From assembly GCF_028288185.1 (NCBI RefSeq), contig NZ_JAQBOF010000035.1, positions 1 through 64,000 of the forward strand: a DNA stretch of 64,000 bases. Direction: 5' to 3'. Positions 45,256 to 53,764 of this stretch are shown piece by piece (positions within the stretch are counted from its first letter, which is position 1; the number at the start of each line of letters is the position of its first letter). The notes beneath the pieces are model-generated. The model saw only the letters and a list, made by a program, of their open reading frames with translations. It ran no database searches and was not told the origin of the DNA. The stretch is from Mucilaginibacter sp. (GTDB lineage Bacteria > Bacteroidota > Bacteroidia > Sphingobacteriales > Sphingobacteriaceae). The position numbers were made by a program, and so were the translations under genes.

Positions 45256-45322
45256 GTTTAAGTCATCTAAAATAGAGGATTCTTTTGAATGTTCCAACAA
45301 TTATTTTACTGTATTATGATTA

Positions 45323-46165
45323 TTACACTATAAATTTCTTGGTTAGTTCTTCACTCAATTCCCATAACTGGTTACGTGCATTTACATAGTTGGCAACAGG
45401 GGCTGTTTTGGTTACTTTCCTTTTATAAAAATACAAGCCATTTTTTGTTTCCAGCTTTGGCGCGGTAGCCAGGTAAATTGATGTTTCGGCACCTTTTTCG
45501 GGCGCGATCATAAATGGTGTTGCTAACGAGAAAAACACCTTTAAAAACCCTTTCAGTTTGGAGTTAAAATTGGTCTTCACAATACCGGGATGCAGGGCGT
45601 ATGCGGTAACACCTTTATCGCCATATTTTTCTGCTATTGATTTAGTAAAATAGATATTGAATAATTTACTATTGCCATAAGCTTTCATGGCCGAATATTT
45701 TTCGGGGTTTTGCAGACTGTCAAAATCAGGCTTACCCATTTTATGCATGTCAGAGCTTACGTTAATTATGCGTGCGTGGCCCTTCTCCAGCAAAGGCATC
45801 AAGCTGGTGGTTAATAAAAAATGCCCCAAATGATTTAAAGCGAAGGTCATTTCGAAACCGTCCTTACTTAATATAAAATCATTAAACATGCCGCCTGCGT
45901 TGTTTATAAGTATGTTGATATTAAATAGCTTCTCTTTTAATTGATTGGCGGCAGCGGCAACACTAGCCAGATCAGATAGATCGCAGTTGATAATATTGAT
46001 GTTCTTATTGCCGGTTTCAATAATGATCCGCTTTTTAAGCTCCTCGCCTTTTGGCACATTGCGCACTAATAAATATAGCGCGTGGCCCTTTTTTGCCAAT
46101 TCAAAAGCTGTTGCCTCGCCAATGCCCGATGTGGCACCGGTTATTACAGTAGTAGTTATTGCCAT
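45323..46165 (-). CDS. Short-chain dehydrogenase/reductase
   Basis: From the ATG at 46165 the protein is 280 residues with the NAD(P) motif TVITGATSGIGEATAF at the N-terminus, NNAGG, and the YGNSK active-site Tyr-Lys (AMKAYGNSKLFNIYF). Overall it resembles retinol dehydrogenase/WW-oxidoreductase-like SDRs. The longest frame (to 46237) adds 24 residues that overlap the divergent blaI promoter region and is unlikely. The substrate is unknown. Confidence 0.88.
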   Translation of the reverse strand: MAITTTVITGATSGIGEATAFELAKKGHALYLLVRNVPKGEELKKRIIIETGNKNINIINCDLSDLASVAAAANQLKEKLFNINILINNAGGMFNDFILSKDGFEMTFALNHLGHFLLTTSLMPLLEKGHARIINVSSDMHKMGKPDFDSLQNPEKYSAMKAYGNSKLFNIYFTKSIAEKYGDKGVTAYALHPGIVKTNFNSKLKGFLKVFFSLATPFMIAPEKGAETSIYLATAPKLETKNGLYFYKRKVTKTAPVANYVNARNQLWELSEELTKKFIV

Positions 46166-46214
46166 GTTGTTAAAGTATGTTAAAGTTAGGGACATACCAA
46201 AGATGTTACAAAAA

Positions 46215-46222
46215 TAAATTTG
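46215..46222 (+). promoter_or_regulatory. Candidate -7 box for blaI
   Basis: TAAATTTG (TAnnTTTG) lies just before the palindromic operator and 45 bases before the blaI ATG, so transcription would start within the operator. Confidence 0.45.
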
Positions 46223-46228
46223 TATAAT

Positions 46229-46263
46229 TACGAACAAGTCGTAGATTTACGATACGACCGTAA
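46229..46263. promoter_or_regulatory. Two BlaI-like operator palindromes
   Basis: TACGA (46229-46233), five-base spacer, TCGTA (46239-46243), then TTACG (46247-46251), seven-base spacer, CGTAA (46259-46263). They sit between the -7 box and the start of a BlaI-family repressor gene, as expected for autoregulation. Confidence 0.55.
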
Positions 46264-46267
46264 CAAA

Positions 46268-46630
46268 ATGGAAAAATTATCAGTACAAGAAGAAGAAGCA
46301 ATGCAAGCGGTATGGCAATGCGGCGAGGGTTTTATAAAAGATTTTTTAGAAGTAATAGTTGAGCCAAAACCACCGTACACCACGTTAGCATCAACCATAA
46401 AAAATCTGGAGCGTAAAGAGTTTGTAACTAGCGAAAAGGTTGCTAATTCGTTCCGTTATAAAGCGGCTATTAAAGAGGAAGAATATAAAAAGCGCTTTAT
46501 GAATGGTTTTGTGAGCGATTACTTTGAAAACTCTTATAAAGACCTGGTTACCTTTTTCGCGAAGGATAAAAAGATAAGCGCCAGCGAGTTAAAAGAGATC
46601 ATTAAAATGATTGAGAACCCTAAATCATAA
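46268..46630 (+). CDS. BlaI/MecI/CopY-family transcriptional repressor
   Basis: The 120-residue protein has the BlaI winged helix: LSVQEEEAMQAVWQCGEGF (about 4-22), PPYTTLASTIKNLERKEFV and a C-terminal dimerisation helix. ATG at 46268 gives the usual MEKL start; the upstream frame to 46220 would run through the operator. BlaI proteins are inactivated by cleavage on signal from a BlaR1-type metallopeptidase, encoded 6 bases downstream. The pair is a common Bacteroidota arrangement not necessarily linked to beta-lactams. Confidence 0.92.
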   Translation: MEKLSVQEEEAMQAVWQCGEGFIKDFLEVIVEPKPPYTTLASTIKNLERKEFVTSEKVANSFRYKAAIKEEEYKKRFMNGFVSDYFENSYKDLVTFFAKDKKISASELKEIIKMIENPKS

Positions 46631-46636
46631 AAAGCC

Positions 46637-48295
46637 ATGCCTGCATTATTTGTCTTCCTGCTTAAAGTAAACATAGCGTTGATAATTTTTTGTTTAGGCT
46701 ATTATCTGGTTTTGCGCAATCTTACCTTTTATACATTAAACAGGTTTTACCTGGGACTTGCTATAATTTTTTCGTCAGTTTATCCGTTTATCAACCTTAA
46801 TAATTTTTTACAACGGCATCAGCAGTTAGTTATACCGGTACATAGGGTTGTAATAAACTGGAGGGGCCCTGCCGAGCAATTTATACAACAACCCGGCTAT
46901 TGGTATTGGGCCACCCTATTATTTTGGATAGGTGCAATCGTATTTGCCGCGCGATTATTAATACAGCTATTCTCATTATACAAACTCTATAAAAATTCAA
47001 AACCGGCAACTATACAAGATCATGATGTTAGGTTGACCGATGCTGATATCAGCCCGTTTTCCTTCTGGCAAAGTATTTATATTAACCCGAAAAACTTAGA
47101 CCCCAACGACCTGAAAAGCGTTTTACAACATGAGCAGGTACACGTTAAAGAATGGCATACGCTGGATATTTTATTGGCCGAAATAAGTGTGATATTCTAT
47201 TGGTTTAATCCCGGTGTTTGGTTGATGAAAAAAGCGGTGCGGGAGAATGTTGAGTTTATTACCGATCGTAAAATATTACAAAAAGGCATTGATAGTAAAA
47301 TCTATCAATACAGCTTATTAAATGTAAGCGTTGCAGCCACAACACCATCAGGCATTACCAATCATTTTAATTTCTCGACACTTAAAAAGCGCATTAAAAT
47401 GATGAACGCTAAAAGATCATCAAACGTAAATCTTACGCGCTATGCACTGTTAGTGCCTGTTGTATTAATATGCCTGTTTACCTTTAGCGTAACAAAAGCC
47501 GGCTTTGTTAAAAAAAGCCAACATGCTTATAAAATTATAACGGCTTCGGTACATCATCTGGTAGATATTACAAAACCTAAGAGCACCAGCGTTCCTGAAA
47601 AACTTGCAAAAAAAGCTATCTCTGCTAATGCTGTAAAAGAAATGGTGATGGAGTTTCATAAAGATACACTTGTCCGCAAAAACTTTACGTTTAATGCTTT
47701 CAGGCTTCCTGGCGAAGACTCATTAACTTATTTTATTAATGGCGAAAAAGTCACCCATGCCGACTTTAAAAAACTGCAGCCTGCTGATCTGGAAACCATA
47801 CAGGTAGTTGACAGTTATGGCGGCAGTGCGAACTCGAAAAAGATAATATCGATACTTAAAGGAAATTCGCATGGTGATTTAAGCGCGCCAGATAGCGGAA
47901 CTGCAAAGCACATGGAATTTGTAATGATAAGAAAGTTGAACGACTCGACCAACGCCTACATCCGTGGAAGTAAAACCGATACTATTAAACGTATAAGAGT
48001 AAAATTTCTTCATGGCCCACTCACTTCGGGAGATATTAAAATCACCCATGCGGCATTAATGGGCGGTAACGGCGAAAAATATATATTTAAAACCAACGAC
48101 CTAAACATTAACGAGCAGGCTAATTTACTTACCGTAATTGACGGTAAAACAATGGATGCTGATGATAAAGCCTGGAAAAAAATACCCCCTGCCGAAATAA
48201 AAACCGTAAATGTTAAAGACGGACCAGAAATGGTAAAGCAATATGGCGATAAAGCCAAAAACGGAGTAGTATTTATTACCACCAAGAAAAATTAA
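46637..48295 (+). CDS. M56 (BlaR1-type) membrane metallopeptidase with TonB-plug-like tail
   Basis: The 552-residue protein has four TM segments (about 5-24, 37-56, 92-115 and 265-282), the zinc motif HEQVH (165-169) and ENVEFITDRKIL in the peptidase core. After the last TM a periplasmic part contains ETIQVVDSYGG and ends IKTVNVKDGPEMVKQYGDKA followed by NGVVFITTKK, the pattern of TonB receptor plug domains. It is co-transcribed with the BlaI-type repressor and probably cleaves it in response to an envelope signal. The role of the plug-like tail is unknown. Confidence 0.9.
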   Translation: MPALFVFLLKVNIALIIFCLGYYLVLRNLTFYTLNRFYLGLAIIFSSVYPFINLNNFLQRHQQLVIPVHRVVINWRGPAEQFIQQPGYWYWATLLFWIGAIVFAARLLIQLFSLYKLYKNSKPATIQDHDVRLTDADISPFSFWQSIYINPKNLDPNDLKSVLQHEQVHVKEWHTLDILLAEISVIFYWFNPGVWLMKKAVRENVEFITDRKILQKGIDSKIYQYSLLNVSVAATTPSGITNHFNFSTLKKRIKMMNAKRSSNVNLTRYALLVPVVLICLFTFSVTKAGFVKKSQHAYKIITASVHHLVDITKPKSTSVPEKLAKKAISANAVKEMVMEFHKDTLVRKNFTFNAFRLPGEDSLTYFINGEKVTHADFKKLQPADLETIQVVDSYGGSANSKKIISILKGNSHGDLSAPDSGTAKHMEFVMIRKLNDSTNAYIRGSKTDTIKRIRVKFLHGPLTSGDIKITHAALMGGNGEKYIFKTNDLNINEQANLLTVIDGKTMDADDKAWKKIPPAEIKTVNVKDGPEMVKQYGDKAKNGVVFITTKKN

Positions 48296-48311
48296 TAGTT
48301 AATTGTAAAAT

Positions 48312-48355
48312 CGGCTACCGACTTTTGGGGTGAGTATAAGTTGGTGAAGTAGCCG
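48312..48355. repeat. Possible decayed REP-like hairpin
   Basis: CGGCTAC (48312-48318) and GTAGCCG (48349-48355) form a 7-bp inverted repeat, and CTACCGACTTTT inside it matches the foot (CTACCGACCTTTT) of REP palindromes at 58383-58395. This lies in the 48296-48481 gap, which holds no other feature I can support. Confidence 0.3.
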
Positions 48356-48481
48356 GTAAAAACAAAGTAGTAATAGACTATCCGAAGTTTGAACATCAAC
48401 CCAAAAGATATATATTGATGCTGTAATCTGCAAAGCCCAAGTTGTGCTATATTTATCCCAACCAAAAACCTAATAACCGCC

Positions 48482-48917
48482 ATGAACAAACCAACATTAC
48501 TGTTAGTTGCAATTATTTACTTATCAGCAGTAAACGCAAAAGCGCAAACAGAGTTGTTAAACAAATTTGTAGTTAAAGTGAATTCATTTAAAAGCATAAG
48601 TTATATCTCTGTAACTAAAAATGAGGCGCCATGGGGCGATAACAATGAAGTTGTGCAAACTTATCAGGGTAAAAGTGCCGCAGGGAAATTACAGTTTGAG
48701 TTAATTAGTGCCCGTGAAAAATCTGTTTTTGATGGCACTAACTTTTTGATGTTAAACCTGGAACGAAAATATTACCAGACTAAAGAAAATTACAGAGGCG
48801 AAGCCACGTCCTAAAAAGTACGAGAAAAGCGACTTAGCTATTAATGGCACGTTTGACGAGGCTATGAAAGTGTTTTTCATTAAGCCTAAAGAAGATAAAG
48901 AAAAACGAAACCTCTAA
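48482..48917 (+). pseudogene. Small secreted protein gene with a probable frameshift
   Basis: The first 110 codons (48482-48814) encode a signal peptide (MNKPTLLLVAIIYLSAVNAKAQ) and a mature part ending abruptly RGEATS. A +1 shift near 48803 opens a frame continuing PRPKKYEKSDLAINGTFDEA and ending KRNL at a stop at 48915-48917. The second piece looks like natural protein and shares base composition, so a one-base indel, a sequencing error or decay is likely. No family is recognised. Confidence 0.6.
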
Positions 48918-48968
48918 GTGAGGCTTTTTATTTATATTCACTTAAACTATGAGTACTTATACAGAATC

Positions 48969-49355
48969 ATGAATCTAAAAACTAAGCGTGACGCAAATTT
49001 CATGAGTGGTGATGAAATTCTGTTAAATTTACAAGGGAAATGGAAATGCATAGATACTCCCTACTTTTTACTCCATGTCAAGGGAGATAATATTTCCGTA
49101 AATAATGAAAGTCCGCAAAAAATCATACTTGAAAAATTTGGTTCGGGTTGGAGTTTTTATTTAGATGTATTTATTCCGGATATTGAAAACCCAATTCTGT
49201 CGCTTAAAATAGAAAGGATTAGTATGGAAGCATTTGATAACTTATTTTTCGGAACAAAAAAATTTACCTTTTCAACTATTTATCCTACAAATGCTAAAAC
49301 TTTTAAGGATATGGATATTCACGACAATGCTCTTTTTAGGTTCGAATTAATATAG
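48969..49355 (+). CDS. Hypothetical protein, 128 residues
   Basis: The ATG at 48969 (MNLKTKRDANFMSGDEILLNL) is preferred over a GTG at 48918 that abuts the frameshifted gene. The product has no signal peptide and no recognised domain; the pattern of alternating hydrophobic residues (GSGWSFYLDVFIPDI, ILSLKIERISME) suggests a beta-rich small globular protein. Codon composition is more AT-rich than its neighbours, a weak sign of transfer. Confidence 0.6.
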   Translation: MNLKTKRDANFMSGDEILLNLQGKWKCIDTPYFLLHVKGDNISVNNESPQKIILEKFGSGWSFYLDVFIPDIENPILSLKIERISMEAFDNLFFGTKKFTFSTIYPTNAKTFKDMDIHDNALFRFELI

Positions 49356-49421
49356 CATTTTAAACATGACTTTAACTCCTTTGTCCCAACTTGTATATCG
49401 TTACCATAGTTAATTATAATG

Positions 49422-49454
49422 AGATTTACGAAGTTTTAGAAACTTCGTAAATCT
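49422..49454. repeat. 33-nt perfect palindrome (15-3-15) downstream of topoisomerase IB
   Basis: Arms AGATTTACGAAGTTT and AAACTTCGTAAATCT around TAG, 16 bases after the topoisomerase stop on the minus strand and between convergent genes. It shares core and length with the palindromes at 1049 and 55031. Confidence 0.75.
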
Positions 49455-49470
49455 GTCAAGTATGTAAACT

Positions 49471-50556
49471 TCAACTCGCTTCCGCCAATTTCTCTTTATC
49501 CAATATTTCCAACAATGCTTTTTCGGCAACATTTAATTCAGTTGCTTTAACTTCTTTGTCCTCATCCAATTCTTTAATATAATTAAACAAGCGGCCCTCT
49601 TCATAACTTTTAATTACGGCAGGATGCACGTAATATTTTTTACAAACTGTACGTGTATTACCCAGGTTAATGGCAACTTCGTCTAACACACTTACTATCT
49701 TCTTTTTACATTCGGTTATGGTGTCAAATTCGCCTGCTTCTTTAAAAGCATATAAAGCGCCCACGCTGCCTGCCCATGTCCTGAAATCTTTGGCGGTAAA
49801 ATCTTCGCCGGTAATATCTTTCAAATAAGTATTAATATCACCCGACCCTATAGGACAGCGTTTACCCTCCTCATTATAAAACTGGAACAATTCCTTCCCC
49901 GGTATATCACGGCATTGCTTTACCAGTTTAGCCAGTTTACGGCTTTGCAATGCAACTTTGTGAAACACTCCCTTCTTACCCTTAAACTCAAACTTTAAAC
50001 TTGTCCCCTCTATCTTAACATGTCTGTCCTGCAAAGTGGTTAAACCGAATGATCCGTATAGTTTTTTATAAGATTCGTTCCCTACCCTAATGCTGGTTAA
50101 CTCCATTAAACGCACAACCAAAGCCACAACTTTTTCATGATCCAGCTTTCGGCGCAACAGATCTTTATCCACCTGCTCGCGTATACCCGGTAAATGGCTT
50201 GCAAAAGTTTGTAGTCGATAATATTTTGATTGGTTACGGATCTTGTTCCAGTCGGCATGATAACGATATTGTTTACGGCCTGCGGCATCGGTACCCGTAA
50301 ATTGCAGGTGCCCATTATCATAAGGTGATATCCAGACATTGGTATAAGCGGGCGGGATAACCAGCTTGTTAAACCGATTGATCAACTCTTTGTTCTTAAC
50401 CGCTTTCCCATCGGCATCAACATAGCTCCACCCTGTTCCAACTTTTTTGCGGGTATAGCCCGGGGTTGAATCTGCTGCATAACGCAAGCCCACCGCCTTC
50501 GCTGTTGTTTTAGGGTCGCGGCCTATTTTTTCGAGTTTTTTTACCAGTCTGTTCAT
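49471..50556 (-). CDS. DNA topoisomerase IB (poxvirus-like)
   Basis: The 361-residue protein has the TopIB N-terminal domain (RRYAADSTPGYTRKKV-like start, then WVSPYDNGHLQFTGTDAAGR-type segment near 95) and the catalytic core: RVGNESY with the first active-site Arg, KLKFEFKGKKG, FRTWAGS with the second Arg, and CKKYYVHPAV with the nucleophilic Tyr. It relaxes supercoils through a 3'-phosphotyrosyl intermediate. It is of typical bacterial TopIB size. It stands alone and is flanked by palindromic repeats on both sides. Confidence 0.92.
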   Translation of the reverse strand: MNRLVKKLEKIGRDPKTTAKAVGLRYAADSTPGYTRKKVGTGWSYVDADGKAVKNKELINRFNKLVIPPAYTNVWISPYDNGHLQFTGTDAAGRKQYRYHADWNKIRNQSKYYRLQTFASHLPGIREQVDKDLLRRKLDHEKVVALVVRLMELTSIRVGNESYKKLYGSFGLTTLQDRHVKIEGTSLKFEFKGKKGVFHKVALQSRKLAKLVKQCRDIPGKELFQFYNEEGKRCPIGSGDINTYLKDITGEDFTAKDFRTWAGSVGALYAFKEAGEFDTITECKKKIVSVLDEVAINLGNTRTVCKKYYVHPAVIKSYEEGRLFNYIKELDEDKEVKATELNVAEKALLEILDKEKLAEAS

Positions 50557-50667
50557 TGGTATAGCAACGATTGTAAATAAAATAAGTTTGTAAAGCCCAC
50601 CCTAAATCCCTCTCCTTTTGAGAGTAATAGCCCATCATTAGACAGTGCTTTGTTTTTGCAGAATATG

Positions 50668-50771
50668 TTCCCTCCCCACGGGAGGGGTGCGGCTGGCCGA
50701 GCGTTGGCAGGAAGGGTTTTACGCTTTTATGGCGTACAAACCCCTCCCTACACCCTCCCGTTGGGAGGGAA
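50668..50771. repeat. C/G-rich 104-bp imperfect palindrome
   Basis: Left TTCCCTCCCCACGGGAGG (from 50668) and right ending TTGGGAGGGAA (50771) are complementary at the ends; inner arms share AGGGTTTTACGC and GCGTACAAACCC. The 50557-50922 gap contains this element and flanking C-rich fragments (50595-50625) but no supported gene. Confidence 0.6.
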
Positions 50772-50922
50772 TCGCACAGGCCCCATGCTTTATAAATGAG
50801 CTATGTCTTTTTATGCTATTACTCTTTGTAGAAGGGTCGCGTTGAGGCTTTTTGACCAACCGCTGACCATTTTATTAAAACACAATAACCAACTTTATAC
50901 TTTATCTAACAACTACCAACTT

Positions 50923-51951
50923 ATGAAATACAATCTTTTAGGTAATACCGGCGTTTATGTGTCCGAAATTTGTTTCGGCACCATGACCTTTGGTGGTAGC
51001 GATACCGGCATTTGGAGTAACATAGGCAAAGTACAGCAACAGGAAGTTAATGAAATGATGAAAACCGTTGTAGACACGGGCATCAATTTTATTGATACGG
51101 CCAACGTTTACTCATATGGAAAATCTGAAGAACTGCTTGGACAATCATTAATTGATCTTGGACTAAACCGTAACGAACTAATAATAGCCACCAAAGTACG
51201 CGGCCGCATGAGTGCCGATGCTAATAATGTAGGGTTAAGCCGTTTCAATATTTTTCAATCGGTTGATGCCAGTTTGAAACGCCTGCAGATGGACCACATG
51301 GATATTTTATATGTCCATGGCGTTGATCTGTATACCCCGATAGAGGAAACCGTACGTGCGTTAAATGATATTGTATTAACCGGTAAGGTACGCTACATAG
51401 CCATTTGTAACTGGCCCGCCTGGATGGTTATGAAAGCGCAAGGCATTGCTGATAAATATGGGTGGAACAAATTTGTAGGATTGCAATATTTTTACTCATT
51501 ATCAGGCCGTGATATTGAGCGCGAAGTTGTACCCCTGGCTGCCGATCAAAACTTGGCTATTATGCCGTGGAGCCCGTTAGCAGGTGGTTTCTTATCAGGC
51601 AAGTACACCCGCACAAACGAAACACCGGGCGACTCGCGCAGAGAAAAGTTTGATTTCCCGCCGATAAATAAAGAAAGGGCTTATGATATTATTGATGTAT
51701 TAGCCGATATCAGCAAAGCGCATAACGTATCGGTAGCGCAGGTTGCACTAGCCTGGGTGCGTTTGCAAAAAGGCGTAACCAGCACCATCATAGGCGCTAA
51801 AACTATTGATCAGTTAAACGATAATTTAAAATCTATCGAGATCGCATTGTCAACCGATGAACTAAAAAGGCTTGACGAAGTAAGTGCTTTGTCCAAAGAA
51901 TATCCCGGCTGGATGGTTGAAAGACAGATGGGTGATAGGGTAGTTAAGTAA
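50923..51951 (+). CDS. Aldo/keto reductase (potassium-channel beta-subunit-like)
   Basis: From the ATG at 50923 the 342-residue TIM-barrel protein starts MKYNLLGNTGVYVSEICFG, with catalytic DTANVYSYGKSEELLG (Asp, Tyr), IATKVRG (Lys) and YVHGVD (His), and the NADPH site near SPLAGGFLSGKY and GAKTIDQL. The family reduces aldehydes and ketones; substrate unknown. The earlier ATG at 50803 would add 40 residues from a repeat-rich leader. Its 3' end abuts a heptamer-phased array shared with the threonine aldolase gene. Confidence 0.9.
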   Translation: MKYNLLGNTGVYVSEICFGTMTFGGSDTGIWSNIGKVQQQEVNEMMKTVVDTGINFIDTANVYSYGKSEELLGQSLIDLGLNRNELIIATKVRGRMSADANNVGLSRFNIFQSVDASLKRLQMDHMDILYVHGVDLYTPIEETVRALNDIVLTGKVRYIAICNWPAWMVMKAQGIADKYGWNKFVGLQYFYSLSGRDIEREVVPLAADQNLAIMPWSPLAGGFLSGKYTRTNETPGDSRREKFDFPPINKERAYDIIDVLADISKAHNVSVAQVALAWVRLQKGVTSTIIGAKTIDQLNDNLKSIEIALSTDELKRLDEVSALSKEYPGWMVERQMGDRVVK

Positions 51952-52017
51952 TGAGTTATAGGTTTTGAGTGGTGAGTCTTTAACTCATTACTCAAAACCC
52001 ACCACTCACCACTTTAA
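51950..52017. repeat. Heptamer-phased inverted array between convergent genes
   Basis: Four units of core TGAGT (51950-51977) pass in the same 7-base register into units of core ACTCA (51983-52017). Three short inverted repeats occur in crossing, not nested, order: 51949-51958 with 51981-51990, 51961-51969 with 51991-51999, 51968-51976 with 52005-52013. The right half is also the last codons of the threonine aldolase gene. Confidence 0.7.
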
Positions 52018-53008
52018 CAACATATTCCACCTGTTCCGGATGCACATCCAAATGCAATACAAAACGGATACGGTGTTTATCGGTAGACATAGCCTGAATG
52101 CCTTGCTCGGCTAGTTTTGCTAATACTGCATCAGCCGGTTCAACGGTATCAAATAAAACAATATTGGTTTCGGCAGGTAATACATTAGTTACCGCTGATG
52201 ATCTGCCGAGCGCCTCGGCTAAGATCTGCGAGTGAGCATGGTCTATCTTTAACCGCTCCACATGATGATCTAAAGCGTAAATACCTGCGGCTGCTAAAAA
52301 GCCCGCCTGGCGCATACCACCCCCAAAAACCTTGCGAATACGGCGGGCATATTTAATAGTATCCTTATCAGCCAGTAAAACCGAACCGACAGGCGCGCCT
52401 AATCCTTTAGATAAACAAACCGATATACCATCGAAGTATTTACCATAATCAACCGCTTTATCGCCCGTATAAGTCAATGCGTTAAATATGCGTGCGCCAT
52501 CTAAGTGGAGTTTCAAGCCCTTCTCTTTACAAAGCGCGGCTATCGGTTTAATTTGATCAAGTGTATAGCAGCTTCCGCCGCCTTTGTTTACAGTATTTTC
52601 TAGTACCACCAAGCTGGTATGCGGGTAATGGATGTTTTCAGCGTTGATCTCCGGTTCAATCATTTCGGGCGTAAGTATTCCCCTGTATCCATTTAACAAA
52701 CGCGCTGATACCCCCGAATTAAACGCTATGCCTCCACCCTCGTAACGGTAAACGTGCGCGGTTTGGTCGGCAATTAATTCGTCCATTGGTTGGGTAAAAC
52801 ACTTAATAGCTATCTGGTTAGTCATAGTACCTGATGGGCAGTAGATCCCTGCCTCCATCCCGAAGATCGCCGCGGCTTTTTGTTCTAACTCATTTATCGT
52901 TTCGTCCTCGCCAAAAACATCATCGCCTACTTTGGCGTTGAACATGGCCTCCAGCATTCCGGCGGTGGGTTTAGTTACGGTATCGCTGCGTAAATCAACA
53001 GTCATCAT
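51992..53008 (-). CDS. ltaE: Low-specificity L-threonine aldolase
   Basis: The 338-residue fold-type I PLP enzyme has DLRSDTVTKPTAGMLEAM at the N-terminus, the HLDGARIFNA motif (about 163-172) and the PLP Lys in CLSKGLGAPVGSVL (about 197). It cleaves threonine or allo-threonine to glycine and acetaldehyde. A second ATG one codon in is equally possible. The last seven codons lie within a heptamer repeat array, so the C-terminal residues VVSGGF are partly specified by the repeat. Confidence 0.92.
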   Translation of the reverse strand: MMTVDLRSDTVTKPTAGMLEAMFNAKVGDDVFGEDETINELEQKAAAIFGMEAGIYCPSGTMTNQIAIKCFTQPMDELIADQTAHVYRYEGGGIAFNSGVSARLLNGYRGILTPEMIEPEINAENIHYPHTSLVVLENTVNKGGGSCYTLDQIKPIAALCKEKGLKLHLDGARIFNALTYTGDKAVDYGKYFDGISVCLSKGLGAPVGSVLLADKDTIKYARRIRKVFGGGMRQAGFLAAAGIYALDHHVERLKIDHAHSQILAEALGRSSAVTNVLPAETNIVLFDTVEPADAVLAKLAEQGIQAMSTDKHRIRFVLHLDVHPEQVEYVVKVVSGGF

Positions 53009-53051
53009 ATTAAATATTTAAAAAATGCGTTATTTGTATTTTGATCTATAT

Positions 53052-53738
53052 ATGCGCCCAATTTTAACAATTTTATGCTTAATGCTGTTAGTTTCGACAG
53101 CAAAATCACAAACCTGGCAACCCGGCTATTTTTATGACGTTAAAGGAACGAAAAATACCGGACTTATAAGCGTAAACCCACGCGGAAAAGGCCCCATAAA
53201 AGGTGAAGGTTTTATTGAATATAAAGAAGACGCTAAAGCCCAATCAATGAAGCTAAGCGCCAGCGATTTGCGGTCATTCGTAGCGGGGCGTGACAGTTTT
53301 ATAGTTGCAGCTGCACCAAGAGAAGGCTGGTCTAACTACGACCTTGACTTTGTAAAGGTTGCAGTTGACGGACCGATACGGTTATTTGAGGTTAAAGGCA
53401 GTACAGGCGACGGCGGTTCGGGGTTTAGCCCCGGCATAAGTGTAGGTACGGGGATAGGCGCAGGCGGTTATGGTGGCAGTGGCTTTGGTGGAGGATTAGG
53501 CGGCGGCATATCTATCCCAATTGGCGGTGGTGGCAGGCGAGGAAGTGCCAAGACCCTATATTTTTATGGCGCCAACACTGCCGAAATGAAGCTAATTACC
53601 AACGAAAACTTTATTGACGTAATGAGCGAAATTATGGGCGATGAACCCGATGTAGTTGAAAAAATACAAACCAAAAAGTTTGGGCCCGGCAATATGGCTA
53701 AGCTATTAGACTATTTTCATCAGGTACATAAAGATTAG
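53052..53738 (+). CDS. Secreted protein with Gly-rich insertion
   Basis: From the ATG at 53052 the 228-residue protein has a signal peptide (MRPILTILCLMLLVSTAKSQ), a first half with KGEGFIEYKEDAKAQSMKLS, a Gly-rich stretch of about 50 residues (FSPGISVGTGIGAGGYGGSG and more) and a final KTLYFYGANTAEMKL and FGPGNMAKLLDYF. I do not recognise a family. It is divergent from ltaE with 43 bases between starts. Confidence 0.75.
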   Translation: MRPILTILCLMLLVSTAKSQTWQPGYFYDVKGTKNTGLISVNPRGKGPIKGEGFIEYKEDAKAQSMKLSASDLRSFVAGRDSFIVAAAPREGWSNYDLDFVKVAVDGPIRLFEVKGSTGDGGSGFSPGISVGTGIGAGGYGGSGFGGGLGGGISIPIGGGGRRGSAKTLYFYGANTAEMKLITNENFIDVMSEIMGDEPDVVEKIQTKKFGPGNMAKLLDYFHQVHKD

Positions 53739-53764
53739 TTGGATAGCGGGCTAACTAACTCTAA

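Noticed and set aside
50645..50845. 66-codon ORF in the C-rich repeat region
   Set aside because: It is composed of the palindromic repeat and lacks protein-like features.
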